DNA of 44,712 nucleotides from Prevotella sp. (GTDB taxonomy: Bacteria; Bacteroidota; Bacteroidia; Bacteroidales; Bacteroidaceae), in assembly GCA_017471245.1 (NCBI GenBank), contig JAFUVB010000001.1, positions 1-44,712 on the forward strand, in the 5' to 3' direction. This document shows, piece by piece, positions 1 to 7,820 of this stretch. The translations under genes were made by a program, and so were the position numbers. Position 1 is the stretch's first letter; each line of letters starts with the position of its first letter. The notes beneath the pieces are model-generated. The model did not search any database, was not told the origin of the DNA, and worked only from the letters and a program-made list of their open reading frames with translations.

Positions 1-152
1 CGAAGTCATGCAACCGAAGTCCATAGAACAGGACATCGCGTCATCATCCATGAACTTGGGTGCAGTGAGAGTAACTGAGCTTGTTCAGTTTTTGCCGAGT
101 CGCGTTCGAAGTCGACAACGGTCAACTGCTTAACCTAGAAAAGTAGGTTGTT

Positions 153-347
153 TCACCGTGATTTCTCCTTCTTCAACCTTTCTCTACGTTCCAGATTCTG
201 TCTTTCCACTTCCGGCAGTCTTCCTTCTTCCAGATCCCGCTCGTACTCCTGCTGGGCCTGACGTCGCTTGCTGCCCCAGGAGGGGGTTAGGAAGAGGAAC
301 CTGATGCCTTTCCAGAGGCCCTTGAAAAATGTTTTAATCTTTTCCAT
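153..347 (-). CDS. small basic hypothetical protein, 64 aa
   Basis: This short reading frame follows the aminotransferase stop by 11 bases on the same strand, so it may be the last gene of the operon. The N-terminal third is hydrophobic and aromatic and could touch a membrane (MEKIKTFFKGLWKGIRFLF). The remainder is a highly charged helix rich in Arg, Glu and Lys. I do not recognise a family. Its ATG start and operon position favour a real gene, but at this length chance is possible. Confidence 0.5.
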   Translation of the reverse strand: MEKIKTFFKGLWKGIRFLFLTPSWGSKRRQAQQEYERDLEEGRLPEVERQNLERRERLKKEKSR

Positions 348-358
348 ATTGCTGTACC

Positions 359-1690
359 TTACACTATCGCGTTCTTTATCGTCTCCACGATATACCTCAC
401 GTCATCATCACTCACATACGGTCCTGCAGGCAGGCACATACCCACTTTGAAGATGGCCTCCGAGACGCCATTCACATAAGCTGGAGCAGAGGCATAGACC
501 GGCTGCTTGTGCATCGGCTTCCACACAGGACGGGCTTCCACACCTGCCTGCTTGAGGAATTCCCTCATCGCCTCCACGTTGTCGTTGGGCTCACAGTCGG
601 TACGAGGGTTCTCCGCCACGTGAACAACACCAGCAGCACCGCCCACGGCACCCTTAACCACCGTCTTGTAGGCGTTCTCCTGCCCTTTTACCCTCACCTT
701 CGGGTCGATGCAAATCGTACACAACCAATAGTTGCTGTCAAAAACAGGAACACTCCCCTCGCCAGTCGGAGAGGGGACGGGGGTGAGGCTTGGCTGACAG
801 TGCACTGTTATACCAGGTACTCCAGCCAGCAGCTCCTCATACAGTGCTTGCACATGCTTGTGGTGGGCAATATGCTGGTCAACCACAGTCATCTGTCCAC
901 GACCAATACCGGCACACACATTCGACATACGATAGTTATAGCCAATGGCCTCATGCTGATAATAAGGATAGCCCTCGCGAGCCTGCGTAGCATACCACTT
1001 AATTTTCTCCTTATCCTCAGCCGTCTCACACACCAACGCACCGCCACCGCTCGTTGTAATCATCTTGTTGCCATTGAAGCTCAGCACACCGTATTTCCCG
1101 AACGTACCCAGCACCTGACCGTTGAAGCGCGAGCCAAAGCCCTCAGCCGCATCCTCCACCACCGGAATCCCATAGCGGTCTGCAATTTCCATAATCTTGT
1201 CAATCCGGTACGGCATACCATACAGCGCCACCGGCACAATCGCCTTCGGCTTCCGCCCGGTTTTGGCAATCCTGTCCTTGATGGCCGCCTCCAGCAGCTC
1301 AGGATCCATATTCCACGTATCCTTCTCCGAGTCGATGAACACAGGCGTTGCCCCCAAATACGTAATCGGATGCGACGAAGCGCAGAACGTAAAGCTCTGC
1401 ACCAGCACCTCATCGCCCGGACCTACACCACACGCAATCAGCGCCAGATGCACCGCAGCCGTCCCGGCACTCAGGCAAACGACCTTCCGGTCCAAATTCC
1501 CCTCGCCCTTTGGAGAGGGGTTAGGGGTGAGGCTGTTAACGAACTCCTCCAAGTCCTTCTCGAAAGCGTCCACATTCGGTCCCATCGGAACCACCCAGTT
1601 CGTGTCGAATGCCTCTTTCACATACTTCTGTTCATAACCCTCGTCCGACATATGCGCCAGGCACAGGTAAATCATTTTTCTCTCAGACAT
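359..1690 (-). CDS. DegT/DnrJ/EryC1/StrS-family sugar aminotransferase (PglE-like)
   Basis: This is a PLP-dependent aminotransferase of the family that aminates nucleotide-linked keto-sugars in the cytoplasm, typically UDP-4-keto-6-deoxy-HexNAc. Numbered from the chosen ATG at 1690, the PLP-binding Asp is D180 in PVVEDAAEGFGS and the Schiff-base Lys is K209 in SFNGNKMITTSGGG. The C-terminal half has the RPVWKPMHKQPVY substrate-loop motif. An upstream ATG at 1744 would add 18 low-complexity residues (KTITKTNNHSN) from an intergenic repeat, so I prefer 1690. Two in-frame repeat insertions, near residues 54-64 and 302-312, encode LTPNPSPKGEG and LTPVPSPTGEG. Both are probably surface loops. With the PglC-like transferase at 7047-7820 it resembles a bacillosamine-type initiating-sugar pathway. 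No 4,6-dehydratase gene is in the window. Confidence 0.9.
   Translation of the reverse strand: MSERKMIYLCLAHMSDEGYEQKYVKEAFDTNWVVPMGPNVDAFEKDLEEFVNSLTPNPSPKGEGNLDRKVVCLSAGTAAVHLALIACGVGPGDEVLVQSFTFCASSHPITYLGATPVFIDSEKDTWNMDPELLEAAIKDRIAKTGRKPKAIVPVALYGMPYRIDKIMEIADRYGIPVVEDAAEGFGSRFNGQVLGTFGKYGVLSFNGNKMITTSGGGALVCETAEDKEKIKWYATQAREGYPYYQHEAIGYNYRMSNVCAGIGRGQMTVVDQHIAHHKHVQALYEELLAGVPGITVHCQPSLTPVPSPTGEGSVPVFDSNYWLCTICIDPKVRVKGQENAYKTVVKGAVGGAAGVVHVAENPRTDCEPNDNVEAMREFLKQAGVEARPVWKPMHKQPVYASAPAYVNGVSEAIFKVGMCLPAGPYVSDDDVRYIVETIKNAIV
755..789. repeat. palindromic repeat inserted in frame in the aminotransferase gene
   Basis: The arms CCCCTC (755-760) and GAGGGG (771-776) form a hairpin, followed by GGGGGTGAGG. 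A close relative lies at 1499-1532 in the same gene. The insertion keeps frame and encodes LTPVPSPTGEG on the minus strand. Confidence 0.8.
1499..1532. repeat. second palindromic repeat inserted in frame in the aminotransferase gene
   Basis: The arms CCCCTC (1499-1504) and GAGGGG (1515-1520) flank GCCCTTTG, with TTAGGGGTGAGG after them. It encodes LTPNPSPKGEG in frame and is the sister copy of the element at 755-789. Confidence 0.8.
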
Positions 1691-1827
1691 AATATTACTA
1701 TGATTATTTGTTTTCGTTATCGTTTTCGTTGAAAATGCATCCACGTCCTTGATCCGCCATCATTCGTGCCATTCGTGTTCGGAAAGACAATTCCCCAATT
1801 CTCAAGTTCCTGAAAAATTAATGGTCA

Positions 1828-1899
1828 ATTAACGGTCAATTAATGGTCATTCGTGTTCAAAAAGACAATTCCCCAATTGTTGATAAAAAAGTTATCGTT
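1828..1899. repeat. 72-bp direct repeat, copy 1 (bounds the AbiE segment)
   Basis: These 72 bases are identical to 4471-4542 by direct comparison. A shorter diverged version lies just upstream at about 1769-1800. The repeat sits immediately beyond the 3' end of the AbiEii gene. The 201-base gap 1691-1891 holds nothing else I can name. Confidence 0.9.
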
Positions 1900-2770
1900 G
1901 CTGCGCCATCCTTTCCCACATAGGTTTCAACGCTGCCGATACAACCTCCATCACTTCTGCGAATTCCAGCGCCACCGGGTACTTCATCTTCCGCAGGAAC
2001 GCCCGCCACATCGTCTGGCGCTGCTCCGATGCCACAAACGCTTCTGCAAACAGCGGGTGCCCTTCCATGTATTCCGTTCCCCGGTTGGCAAACACCTCAC
2101 GCACGGCCTCCTCCAGCACGGCCATATCCACCTTGCCGCTCCGCAGTATCGTATAAACGTCAAAAAAGTCCTTCATCCGGCTATTGCTCTCCGCACGGTC
2201 TATCATCGTCTGGAACTTCTCTGCCACCACCGTCTCCAGCGAGTAGGCAGCCACGTTCACCTCCGGCAAGTCCTCCAGCAATAGCGGGTAGTCCAGATCC
2301 ACTGGCTCCGGAATAATCACATCCCCGAAGCCAACATCCATGGATATGGGCTGCACAATAGTGTCGAGATGAGCTGTCAGATGCACGCACACCCCGTTAT
2401 ACTCCCGCTCCAGTGCGATGTCCTCCACCGTCACATCCCCTTCACCACAGTCAAACGTCACTCCGTCCTCTTCGCACGGTATAGCACAGATAGCCCTGAA
2501 TGCCTGCCTGATGTTCTCCTTGTCACGGTCTATACGGTCGCCCATAAAGTCCATGTCCATCGTCGGACGGGCATTGAACCGCTCGTGCGCATACAGCAGC
2601 GCACCGCCCTTCAGGAAGAAATGCTCCCTGTATTCACTCACCGACAGCCTGTACAGAAACCGTTCCTGTATAAACCGCATCAGCACCTGCATATACGTCT
2701 GGCCCTTCGTCTGCCGTGTAATGTTCAGCAACTTTGCCTTGTTCGACACTCCGTAATTCTTCGTTGCCAT
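1892..2770 (-). CDS. abiEii: AbiEii/AbiGii-family nucleotidyltransferase toxin
   Basis: This is the toxin half of a type IV AbiE toxin-antitoxin/abortive-infection pair. Members are DNA polymerase beta-fold nucleotidyltransferases; characterised homologues transfer nucleotides to tRNA acceptor ends. The family signature is visible as FFLKGGALLYAHERFNARPTMDMDFMGDR read in parts: KGGALL, then RPT, then the paired acidic residues of MDMDF. The C-terminal KFQTM...RMKDFFDVY motif is also present. I use the ATG at 2770 because an AGGAAAG ribosome-binding site stands five bases before it. A TTG at 2797 would overlap the antitoxin stop. The 292-residue length is normal for the family. Confidence 0.88.
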   Translation of the reverse strand: MATKNYGVSNKAKLLNITRQTKGQTYMQVLMRFIQERFLYRLSVSEYREHFFLKGGALLYAHERFNARPTMDMDFMGDRIDRDKENIRQAFRAICAIPCEEDGVTFDCGEGDVTVEDIALEREYNGVCVHLTAHLDTIVQPISMDVGFGDVIIPEPVDLDYPLLLEDLPEVNVAAYSLETVVAEKFQTMIDRAESNSRMKDFFDVYTILRSGKVDMAVLEEAVREVFANRGTEYMEGHPLFAEAFVASEQRQTMWRAFLRKMKYPVALEFAEVMEVVSAALKPMWERMAQQR

Positions 2771-2786
2771 ATATCTTTCCTGTTTT

Positions 2787-3353
2787 TCAGAGTCCAATTT
2801 CCAAATAGCCCTTCAGCGTACTTGCCACGCGCATCTGACGGGCGTATGCCGTCAGTCGAGCTATATTCCTGTCCTTCCGTGCCAGATAAGCCTTCAGCAC
2901 CTCAGCAGTCACATCCAGACCAATTTTATTTCTGAATTTCACCGCATCGCACACCGATTTCTCCACATCGTACATCCTTACCCTGTGTCCCGACACCTCC
3001 GCTTCCACCACGCCCAGCTCATAGTATTTCCTCTCCCAGTAGCACAGTGTGATAGGCGGGAACTCCGGCACCACCACCTTCCTGTGCTTCTCCACCGCCA
3101 CATAGAACGCCCCCGGAACCTGCGTCGTCAGTCCGTAGTGACTCCAGGCGGAATACAGACAAAGCACACCCATTGGCACCACCCGCTCGATGTCGATCAT
3201 CGTGTCTGCCAGTGCTTCTGCTGATGCATACACACCGTTTTTCAAACGCACCACAGAACCTTCCTCCACGGCCTTCCTTATGCCGTAGTAGCTCTGCGAC
3301 TCTCTGATTTCCTGCGTATTCATCACGCCGCTCATTGTTTGGTCTTTATCCAT
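2787..3353 (-). CDS. abiEi: AbiEi-family antitoxin / transcriptional regulator
   Basis: This gene lies directly upstream of the AbiEii toxin, ending 16 bases before its ATG, the usual AbiE order. AbiEi proteins have an N-terminal winged helix that autorepresses the operon and a C-terminal antitoxin domain. Here SYYGIRKAVEEGSVVRLKNGVYAS looks like the winged-helix part, followed by VLCLYSAWSHYGLTT and the VRMYDVEKSVCDAVKFR segment. A GTG at 3374 would extend it by seven residues, but the putative -7 box overlaps that codon, so ATG 3353 seems likelier. The start is uncertain; the family call is firm. Confidence 0.82.
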   Translation of the reverse strand: MDKDQTMSGVMNTQEIRESQSYYGIRKAVEEGSVVRLKNGVYASAEALADTMIDIERVVPMGVLCLYSAWSHYGLTTQVPGAFYVAVEKHRKVVVPEFPPITLCYWERKYYELGVVEAEVSGHRVRMYDVEKSVCDAVKFRNKIGLDVTAEVLKAYLARKDRNIARLTAYARQMRVASTLKGYLEIGL

Positions 3354-3373
3354 ATCAGGCTCAAATTTCGCCA

Positions 3374-3405
3374 CAAAAGTACGGCTTTTTTTTGAATTAG
3401 CCGTA
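3374..3405 (-). promoter_or_regulatory. putative abiE promoter and inverted-repeat operator
   Basis: On the minus strand TACTTTTG (3374-3381) fits the Bacteroidales -7 consensus TAnnTTTG. A perfect 7-bp inverted repeat, TACGGCT at 3380-3386 and AGCCGTA at 3399-3405 with a 12-base spacer, touches that box. AbiEi proteins are known to repress through inverted repeats, so autoregulation is a reasonable inference. I see no clear -33 TTTG. Confidence 0.45.
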
Positions 3406-3586
3406 GTTTTCTTTAAAAAATGATGCTTTTAAAAGATTTTCAACAAGATTTTCTAAAGATTATGAGGTCGAAGACCGCCCCCCGTGTTCACTTGAAGCCC
3501 GAACTTTGCGGTTAAGCGAGAGCAGAGGGAGCTCGCTCACTATGCCGAGTGGAAGCAAAGTCAACGAAGTTAACCTTGAACCTATA

Positions 3587-3760
3587 TTATATACTCGCTG
3601 GCTTCAGCAGATGATTCCACACACCGCTCCAGAACGTCTCCCACCGGCTTTCGGGGTAGCACAGCTCCTGCTTCCAGGCGTTGGCCTGCCAGCGGCGGTA
3701 CTTGAAGGCGATGCGGGCAAAGACCCCACGAGATGCTCGTCGAAGAACCGTTAATCCTTA
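3587..3760 (-). pseudogene. possible gene remnant without a start codon
   Basis: The stretch 3406-3775 has no intact gene. One minus-strand frame stays open for about 55 codons and reads like real protein (GVFARIAFKYRRWQANAWKQ, then ELCYPESRWETFWSGVWNHL) before a stop at 3587. No credible start codon is present, and I do not recognise a family. The aromatic, basic composition resembles small phage-associated proteins, which is only an impression. Confidence 0.3.
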
Positions 3761-3775
3761 ACCTTGAACCATAAA

Positions 3776-4279
3776 TTAATCCCTCAGACACCCTATCGGC
3801 ACCACATACACCCCGTCCTCTCGCCGGAAAGCGAACTTCCCCACAGCAGTCAGAACCATCTTGAACGCAGGCTCTTTCATTTTCATCGTGTCAATCTTGC
3901 CAGCCAGGGTGGTCAGAGATGCCGCACCCTCGCCAATCAGCTTCTCACCCCCCAGTTTTATCTCAATCAGCCCATACGAACCGTTTCTCAGATGCACCAC
4001 CGCATCACATTCCAGGCCGTTCTTGTCCCTGTAGTGGAACACCTGACCTCCCAGGGCATCGGCAAAGACCCTGAGGTCTCTGACACACAACGTCTCGAAC
4101 AGCAGCCCAAAAGTATTCAGATCGTTCAGCAAATCCTTTGGACCCAGTCCCAAAGCTGCCGCAGCGATAGAGGGGTCCACAAAGTAGCGGTTGTCGCTCG
4201 TCCTGATGGCAGTCTTCGAACGCAGGTTAGGATTCCATGCCGGCATATCCTCGATGACAAAGATTTTCTTCAGAGCCAT
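3776..4279 (-). pseudogene. truncated DUF4143 (AAA_14-type ATPase) C-terminal fragment
   Basis: The 167 residues match the C-terminal half of AAA_14/DUF4143 ATPases, which are usually about 400 residues. The start KKIFVIEDMPAWNPNLRSK is mid-protein sequence in that family. It is followed by RYFVDPSIAAAALGL, the FGLLFETLCVRDLRVFAD helix, and the restriction-endonuclease-like core with D (ECDAVVHL) and IEIKLGG. The Walker A/B ATPase half is missing, and the upstream DNA is repeat-rich, so this is probably a relic. It lies in the same repeat-bounded segment as AbiE. Confidence 0.75.
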
Positions 4280-4391
4280 TTTTATAGAATTATTTCCAAA
4301 GATGGCTGGATTTTATTTCCAAAGTTGGCCGTTTTTCACTTCCAAGAATGGTCTTTTGCATCTCGAAAGACTTGCTATCGTTAAGGTCCGA

Positions 4392-4460
4392 TCGACCTTG
4401 GTCGCTTGTTCTCAAGACCCTTCGGGAATAAGCGCGTAGCGAAACCGTAGGTCTCAAGAA
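4392..4460. repeat. 69-bp dispersed repeat, copy 1
   Basis: This matches 4811-4879 with only about three substitutions. It contains TTCTCAAGACCCTTCGGGAA and ends GGTCTCAAGAA. It joins the DUF4143 relic to the 72-bp repeat. Confidence 0.8.
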
Positions 4461-4470
4461 TTCCTGAGAA

Positions 4471-4542
4471 ATTAACGGTCAATTAATGGTCATTCGTGTT
4501 CAAAAAGACAATTCCCCAATTGTTGATAAAAAAGTTATCGTT
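4471..4542. repeat. 72-bp direct repeat, copy 2
   Basis: Identical to 1828-1899. Its last bases overlap the start of the 269-bp repeat at 4539, so the two duplications meet at one point. Confidence 0.9.
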
Positions 4543-4807
4543 TTCGTTAAGGTTATCGTTAAATCAATTCTCCGGCATACTTCATCTTCCTCCCCAGCAC
4601 CGTGCAGAAGATCATCTGAATATCCTTCACAAACGAATAGTGACGATAATAATAGCAATTCAGCCGCACCTTGTCGGGATAAATCACGTTGTCGTTATAC
4701 CACACCGCCAGCTCCTGGTCACTCATCTTCTCCCAATCCTTTGGCAGATTTTTGATAAGATTTTGAGAGATTTCTCGCGAAGCGATCCCCAAGTTATCGT
4801 TATGGTT
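4539..4807 (-). pseudogene. duplicated 3' end of the PglC-like sugar transferase gene
   Basis: These 269 bases align without gaps to 7027-7295, at roughly nine matches in ten by eye. They carry the last ~80 codons of the transferase, ending at a stop at 4559, including [14 protein letters not shown] and [18 protein letters not shown]. The transferase core is absent, so the open frame running back to 4876 is not a gene. The duplication brackets the AlbA-like gene at 5193-6836. Confidence 0.85.
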
Positions 4808-4810
4808 CGC

Positions 4811-4879
4811 TCGACCTTGGTCGCTTGTTCTCAAGACCCTTCGGGAATGAGCGTGTAGCGAAACCGCAGGTCTCAAGAA
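4811..4879. repeat. 69-bp dispersed repeat, copy 2
   Basis: Near-identical to 4392-4460. It follows directly on the transferase-tail duplication, replacing the sequence that continues into the intact transferase gene. Confidence 0.8.
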
Positions 4880-5064
4880 CGAAGTTAAAGGCGTGATTCA
4901 TCGTATATGGAATGCGATGGACATTGTTGACGCTTAACCCCTCAATTAATCCCACATTTATGCTGCCTTTAGGCGCGGGACAGGAAGGTTTAGCTCGACG
5001 GCCGTAGGGAAAGTCAACCTGTCCCCCTGTCCTTGTGTATAGTTAAATCTTCCGATTCCAATTC

Positions 5065-5106
5065 TTTCCTTTTCTTTCTTAATGGCCCATTAAAAAAGAA
5101 AGGAAA
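5065..5106. repeat. A/T-rich inverted repeat in the gap 4880-5192
   Basis: The 313-base gap 4880-5192 has no gene. An imperfect palindrome of about 20-base arms is centred on AATGGCCCATT (arms TTTCCTTTTCTTTC and AAAAGAAAGGAAA). It lies about 90 bases beyond the AlbA-like stop and could end that transcript, although no clear U-tract follows on that strand. Confidence 0.45.
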
Positions 5107-5192
5107 ATATTTATTTCCAAACAGTTACGCCCCTTTCTTTCTTTTAGTCTTTAGAAAAGGCCACTTTTTCTGCCACTTATTCAAAGAAAAAA

Positions 5193-6836
5193 TCAAGGCA
5201 AACTGTAACGCCTGTACTTTCTGCCGCCTTCAAACAACACTTCACCATTCGAGGCCATTTTTCTTACCTGCTTCTGTAGTTCAGTAAAAGAAACATCCGG
5301 TAAACGTTCACTCATCTCTGAAACAAGGCTCTTGGGATGATACTTCAAGTCTTGAAGAATCAATTCTTTCAGCCTGTATGGCTCTATGGTTTTAAGGGTC
5401 GTTCTGATGTTTGCCCTTGAATTGGAGATAATGTAGGGATTCACGTAGTATTTCGTTCCCTTGCCCCGCCCGCGGGTCAAGACAATATTCTTTGTGCACA
5501 GTATATCAACGTATGAGCGTAACCGGTCTGCCTCCGGCAGCTGAAGTTTCCGAGACAACGTCTCCGAGGCTATTATCTCCTCTTGAAGAATCAAACCAAA
5601 GGCAATCATCGCCTTCTGGTGGCTTATCACCTCAGGATAGGCATATTGCAAATAATCGTATATCCGGGAGGCTTCTTTCGAGATTATTTTTCTTTCGATA
5701 GTAACGGAAACGGAATCCTCCCCTTCCTTCACCACGGGAATGCTCTTTCCTAAAGACAGTTGGGTTTCGTACATCAAGTCATAGCCCGAGCCTTCCCCTT
5801 CCATAATATGCAGCGCATAGAACAGTCGCGACAACTCTTTGTTTCTCTTGACGGTAGTCCGCAATATATTCTCAGGGGTAACACCTAATGGCAGCCTGCC
5901 AGGATTCACCACCTCCATCCTGTCGGGATAGATATTGATAAACACATCGCCACGTGTAGTATAGGGCCTATGGGCTATGGCATTACAAAGGGTTTCCCTT
6001 ACAACCTTTTCATCATAGGCAGGGATTTCTTTCCTCCATAGTCCGTCCGAGACCTCATTACTCTCCCGCCAGTCAGGAACACTGTTCCATATCGCGGTCA
6101 GCAACTCATCAGGGTTGAGAGCATAGTCATCCCAAACTTGTTTGAACACTTTGTTCCCGCCCGCATCATATCTGATAAACTGCACCGTCGGACTATACAG
6201 AAGTCTAGCCCTTTGAGGTTGTGTGCCAAGCCACAGCACCCCAAGATTCGTCAGGTAGCCATCGTCTCCGACAAGGGAATAGTATTCCAACGTTTCCTCA
6301 GTTGTCATACTTTTCACAAAAGCAGAGACTCGGTCCGAACTCCTTATCTTCTCTATCAAGTTTTCCAACTTCTCTTTGTCACATTGGTCAATCTTGTATT
6401 TCAATGTCACCTTTGTTTCCCAGGAGAAGGACGGTTTGTCGGTAATCGCCCTTAACAACTCATCAGGAGCTATCGGTTTGCTCTCGTCATTGTCGCGAAT
6501 AAAATAGCCGCCTTTTGTGGTTGAAGCTATCGAAACAGCCGACCGTAGCACTTCCAAGTCAAGATACTCGCCTCCGTTTTCCATTCTTATGATATTCGGG
6601 ACAAGGGCCACATTGATTGTCCGCTCGTTGATTCGTTTAACGACCGTCTCTTTCAAGGCATCCGATATTCTTTGCGACGGATCAGGCAGTTCCTGATCAT
6701 CTTCTATGCCTATTGCTAAGTGTCCTCCTTCTCTGTTTGCGAAAGCCACACAGTCCTTCGCAATCTCATCAAAATCAGCCGTCTTGCCATATACGGATCG
6801 CAGCGATTTCCTGTCGTATGTTTGGTTCTCTTTCAT
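5193..6836 (-). CDS. AlbA_2/Schlafen-type putative ATP-binding, DNA-binding protein
   Basis: This 547-residue protein has the COG2865 architecture. An N-terminal AlbA_2 (Schlafen AlbA-like) domain covers about residues 1-130 (AKDCVAFANREGGHLAIGIE). A GHKL-like HATPase_c_4 region lies near residues 280-345, with VRETLCNAIAHRPYTTRGD, then INIYPDRMEVVNPGRLP. The C-terminal half is winged-helix-like. The family is usually described as transcriptional regulators or RecG-like proteins, and some members associate with defence. It is bracketed by copies of the transferase tail (4539-4807, 7027-7295), which marks it as an insertion into the capsule locus. The target is unknown. Confidence 0.85.
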   Translation of the reverse strand: MKENQTYDRKSLRSVYGKTADFDEIAKDCVAFANREGGHLAIGIEDDQELPDPSQRISDALKETVVKRINERTINVALVPNIIRMENGGEYLDLEVLRSAVSIASTTKGGYFIRDNDESKPIAPDELLRAITDKPSFSWETKVTLKYKIDQCDKEKLENLIEKIRSSDRVSAFVKSMTTEETLEYYSLVGDDGYLTNLGVLWLGTQPQRARLLYSPTVQFIRYDAGGNKVFKQVWDDYALNPDELLTAIWNSVPDWRESNEVSDGLWRKEIPAYDEKVVRETLCNAIAHRPYTTRGDVFINIYPDRMEVVNPGRLPLGVTPENILRTTVKRNKELSRLFYALHIMEGEGSGYDLMYETQLSLGKSIPVVKEGEDSVSVTIERKIISKEASRIYDYLQYAYPEVISHQKAMIAFGLILQEEIIASETLSRKLQLPEADRLRSYVDILCTKNIVLTRGRGKGTKYYVNPYIISNSRANIRTTLKTIEPYRLKELILQDLKYHPKSLVSEMSERLPDVSFTELQKQVRKMASNGEVLFEGGRKYRRYSLP

Positions 6837-6948
6837 ATATACTATACTCTCCCATCACTATTATCCAGACGCTCAGTCCAAATACTTGTATGGGGTCTGT
6901 AAAGATAACGAATTTCTCCGGGATTTATTGTGTGGGAATGGAGAGAGG

Positions 6949-6965
6949 GTCACATCAAATGTGAC
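6949..6965. promoter_or_regulatory. perfect palindrome upstream of the AlbA-like gene
   Basis: GTCACAT-CAA-ATGTGAC has 7-bp perfect arms and lies about 115 bases upstream of the AlbA-like start. It could be an operator for that protein. A weak -7-like TATCTTTA lies nearer the gene at about 6900-6907 (minus strand). Confidence 0.35.
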
Positions 6966-7026
6966 TTCCTCTTCATATTTCGCTTGCCACGCTTCATCTT
7001 GGCTCATTTCAAACAGTTTTCGTCTT

Positions 7027-7295
7027 CGTTTTCGTTAAGGTTATCGTTAAATCTCTTCTCCGGCATACTTCATCTTCTTCCCCAGCACTGTGCAGAGAAT
7101 CATCTGAATGTCCTTGATGAAGGAATAGTGCCGATAGTAGTAGCAGTTCAGCCGCACCTTGTCGGGATAAATCACGTTGTCGTTATACCACACCGCCAGC
7201 TCCTGGTCACTCATCTTTTCCCAATCCTTTGGCAGATTTTTGACAAGATTTTGAGAGATTTCTCGCGAAGCGATCCCCAAGTTATCGTTATGGTT
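7027..7295. repeat. 269-bp direct repeat, parental copy in the sugar transferase
   Basis: This is the intact-gene copy of 4539-4807. It starts at CGTTTTCGTTAAGG beyond the stop codon and extends about 80 codons into the transferase gene. Confidence 0.85.
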
Positions 7296-7820
7296 ATCGT
7301 TTTCGTTGAGCTGAGCAACCAGCGTCCTCGCGTTGCTCAGATACTCGTCTTCCAGTCGGTACTTCAACGTTGCCGGTCCCGTAATCCCAGGCCTCAGCTT
7401 TAGCACATCCCTGTCATCCCCGACCAGCTTATCCGCATACCCGGGCACGTCAGGCCGAGGCCCGACGAAGCTCATCTTCCCACGAAGAACGTCCCACAGG
7501 CCGGGCAACTCGTCCAGCTTGTAGTGACGCAGCTTCGCACCAAACGGAGTGATACGGTTATCTCCTGCTACAGAGACGGTGCTCCATCCTGTGTCGCCCT
7601 TCTTTGCCTCCGAACCCTCGTTATTCTTCACGGGAATCATCGTGCGGAACTTATGGCACTTGAACAACTTGCCGCCACGTCCCACACGATTCTGCACAAA
7701 GAAAACTGGGCCTCCGGGCATTTTCACTTTTACCAGAATTGCTACTATCAGCAGAACTGGCCAAAGTATCAAAAGCCCAATTAGTGAAACCAATCGGTCA
7801 AATATCCATTTCAGTATCAT
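7047..7820 (-). CDS. PglC-like initiating sugar-phosphate transferase
   Basis: This is a bacterial sugar transferase (pfam02397) that starts the repeat unit by moving a sugar-1-phosphate from UDP-sugar to undecaprenyl phosphate at the inner membrane. A single re-entrant hydrophobic helix covers residues 5-30. It is followed by HKFRTM (about 57-61), the D-E pair in KLDELPG (103-104), and [15 protein letters not shown]. The protein is 257 residues, longer than the ~200-residue small class. Residues about 171-199 (starting [19 protein letters not shown]) look like an in-frame insertion of AACGATAAC-type repeat DNA, while the following [13 protein letters not shown] is family sequence. The stop region is duplicated at 4539-4807. 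It overlaps the upstream acetyltransferase gene by four bases. Confidence 0.92.
   Translation of the reverse strand: MILKWIFDRLVSLIGLLILWPVLLIVAILVKVKMPGGPVFFVQNRVGRGGKLFKCHKFRTMIPVKNNEGSEAKKGDTGWSTVSVAGDNRITPFGAKLRHYKLDELPGLWDVLRGKMSFVGPRPDVPGYADKLVGDDRDVLKLRPGITGPATLKYRLEDEYLSNARTLVAQLNENDNHNDNLGIASREISQNLVKNLPKDWEKMSDQELAVWYNDNVIYPDKVRLNCYYYRHYSFIKDIQMILCTVLGKKMKYAGEEI

Noticed and set aside
509-1732. Long plus-strand open frame of 407 codons opposite the aminotransferase
   Set aside because: It mirrors a well-supported minus-strand gene, its product is rich in His and Arg with no family character, and nothing else on the plus strand is convincing.
3478-3483. Short C run near 3480 as a further phase tract
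   Set aside because: It is only about six bases and outside any gene.
4559-4876. 105-codon frame that could be taken as a small gene
   Set aside because: Its end is the duplicated transferase tail and its start is translated from the 69-bp repeat.
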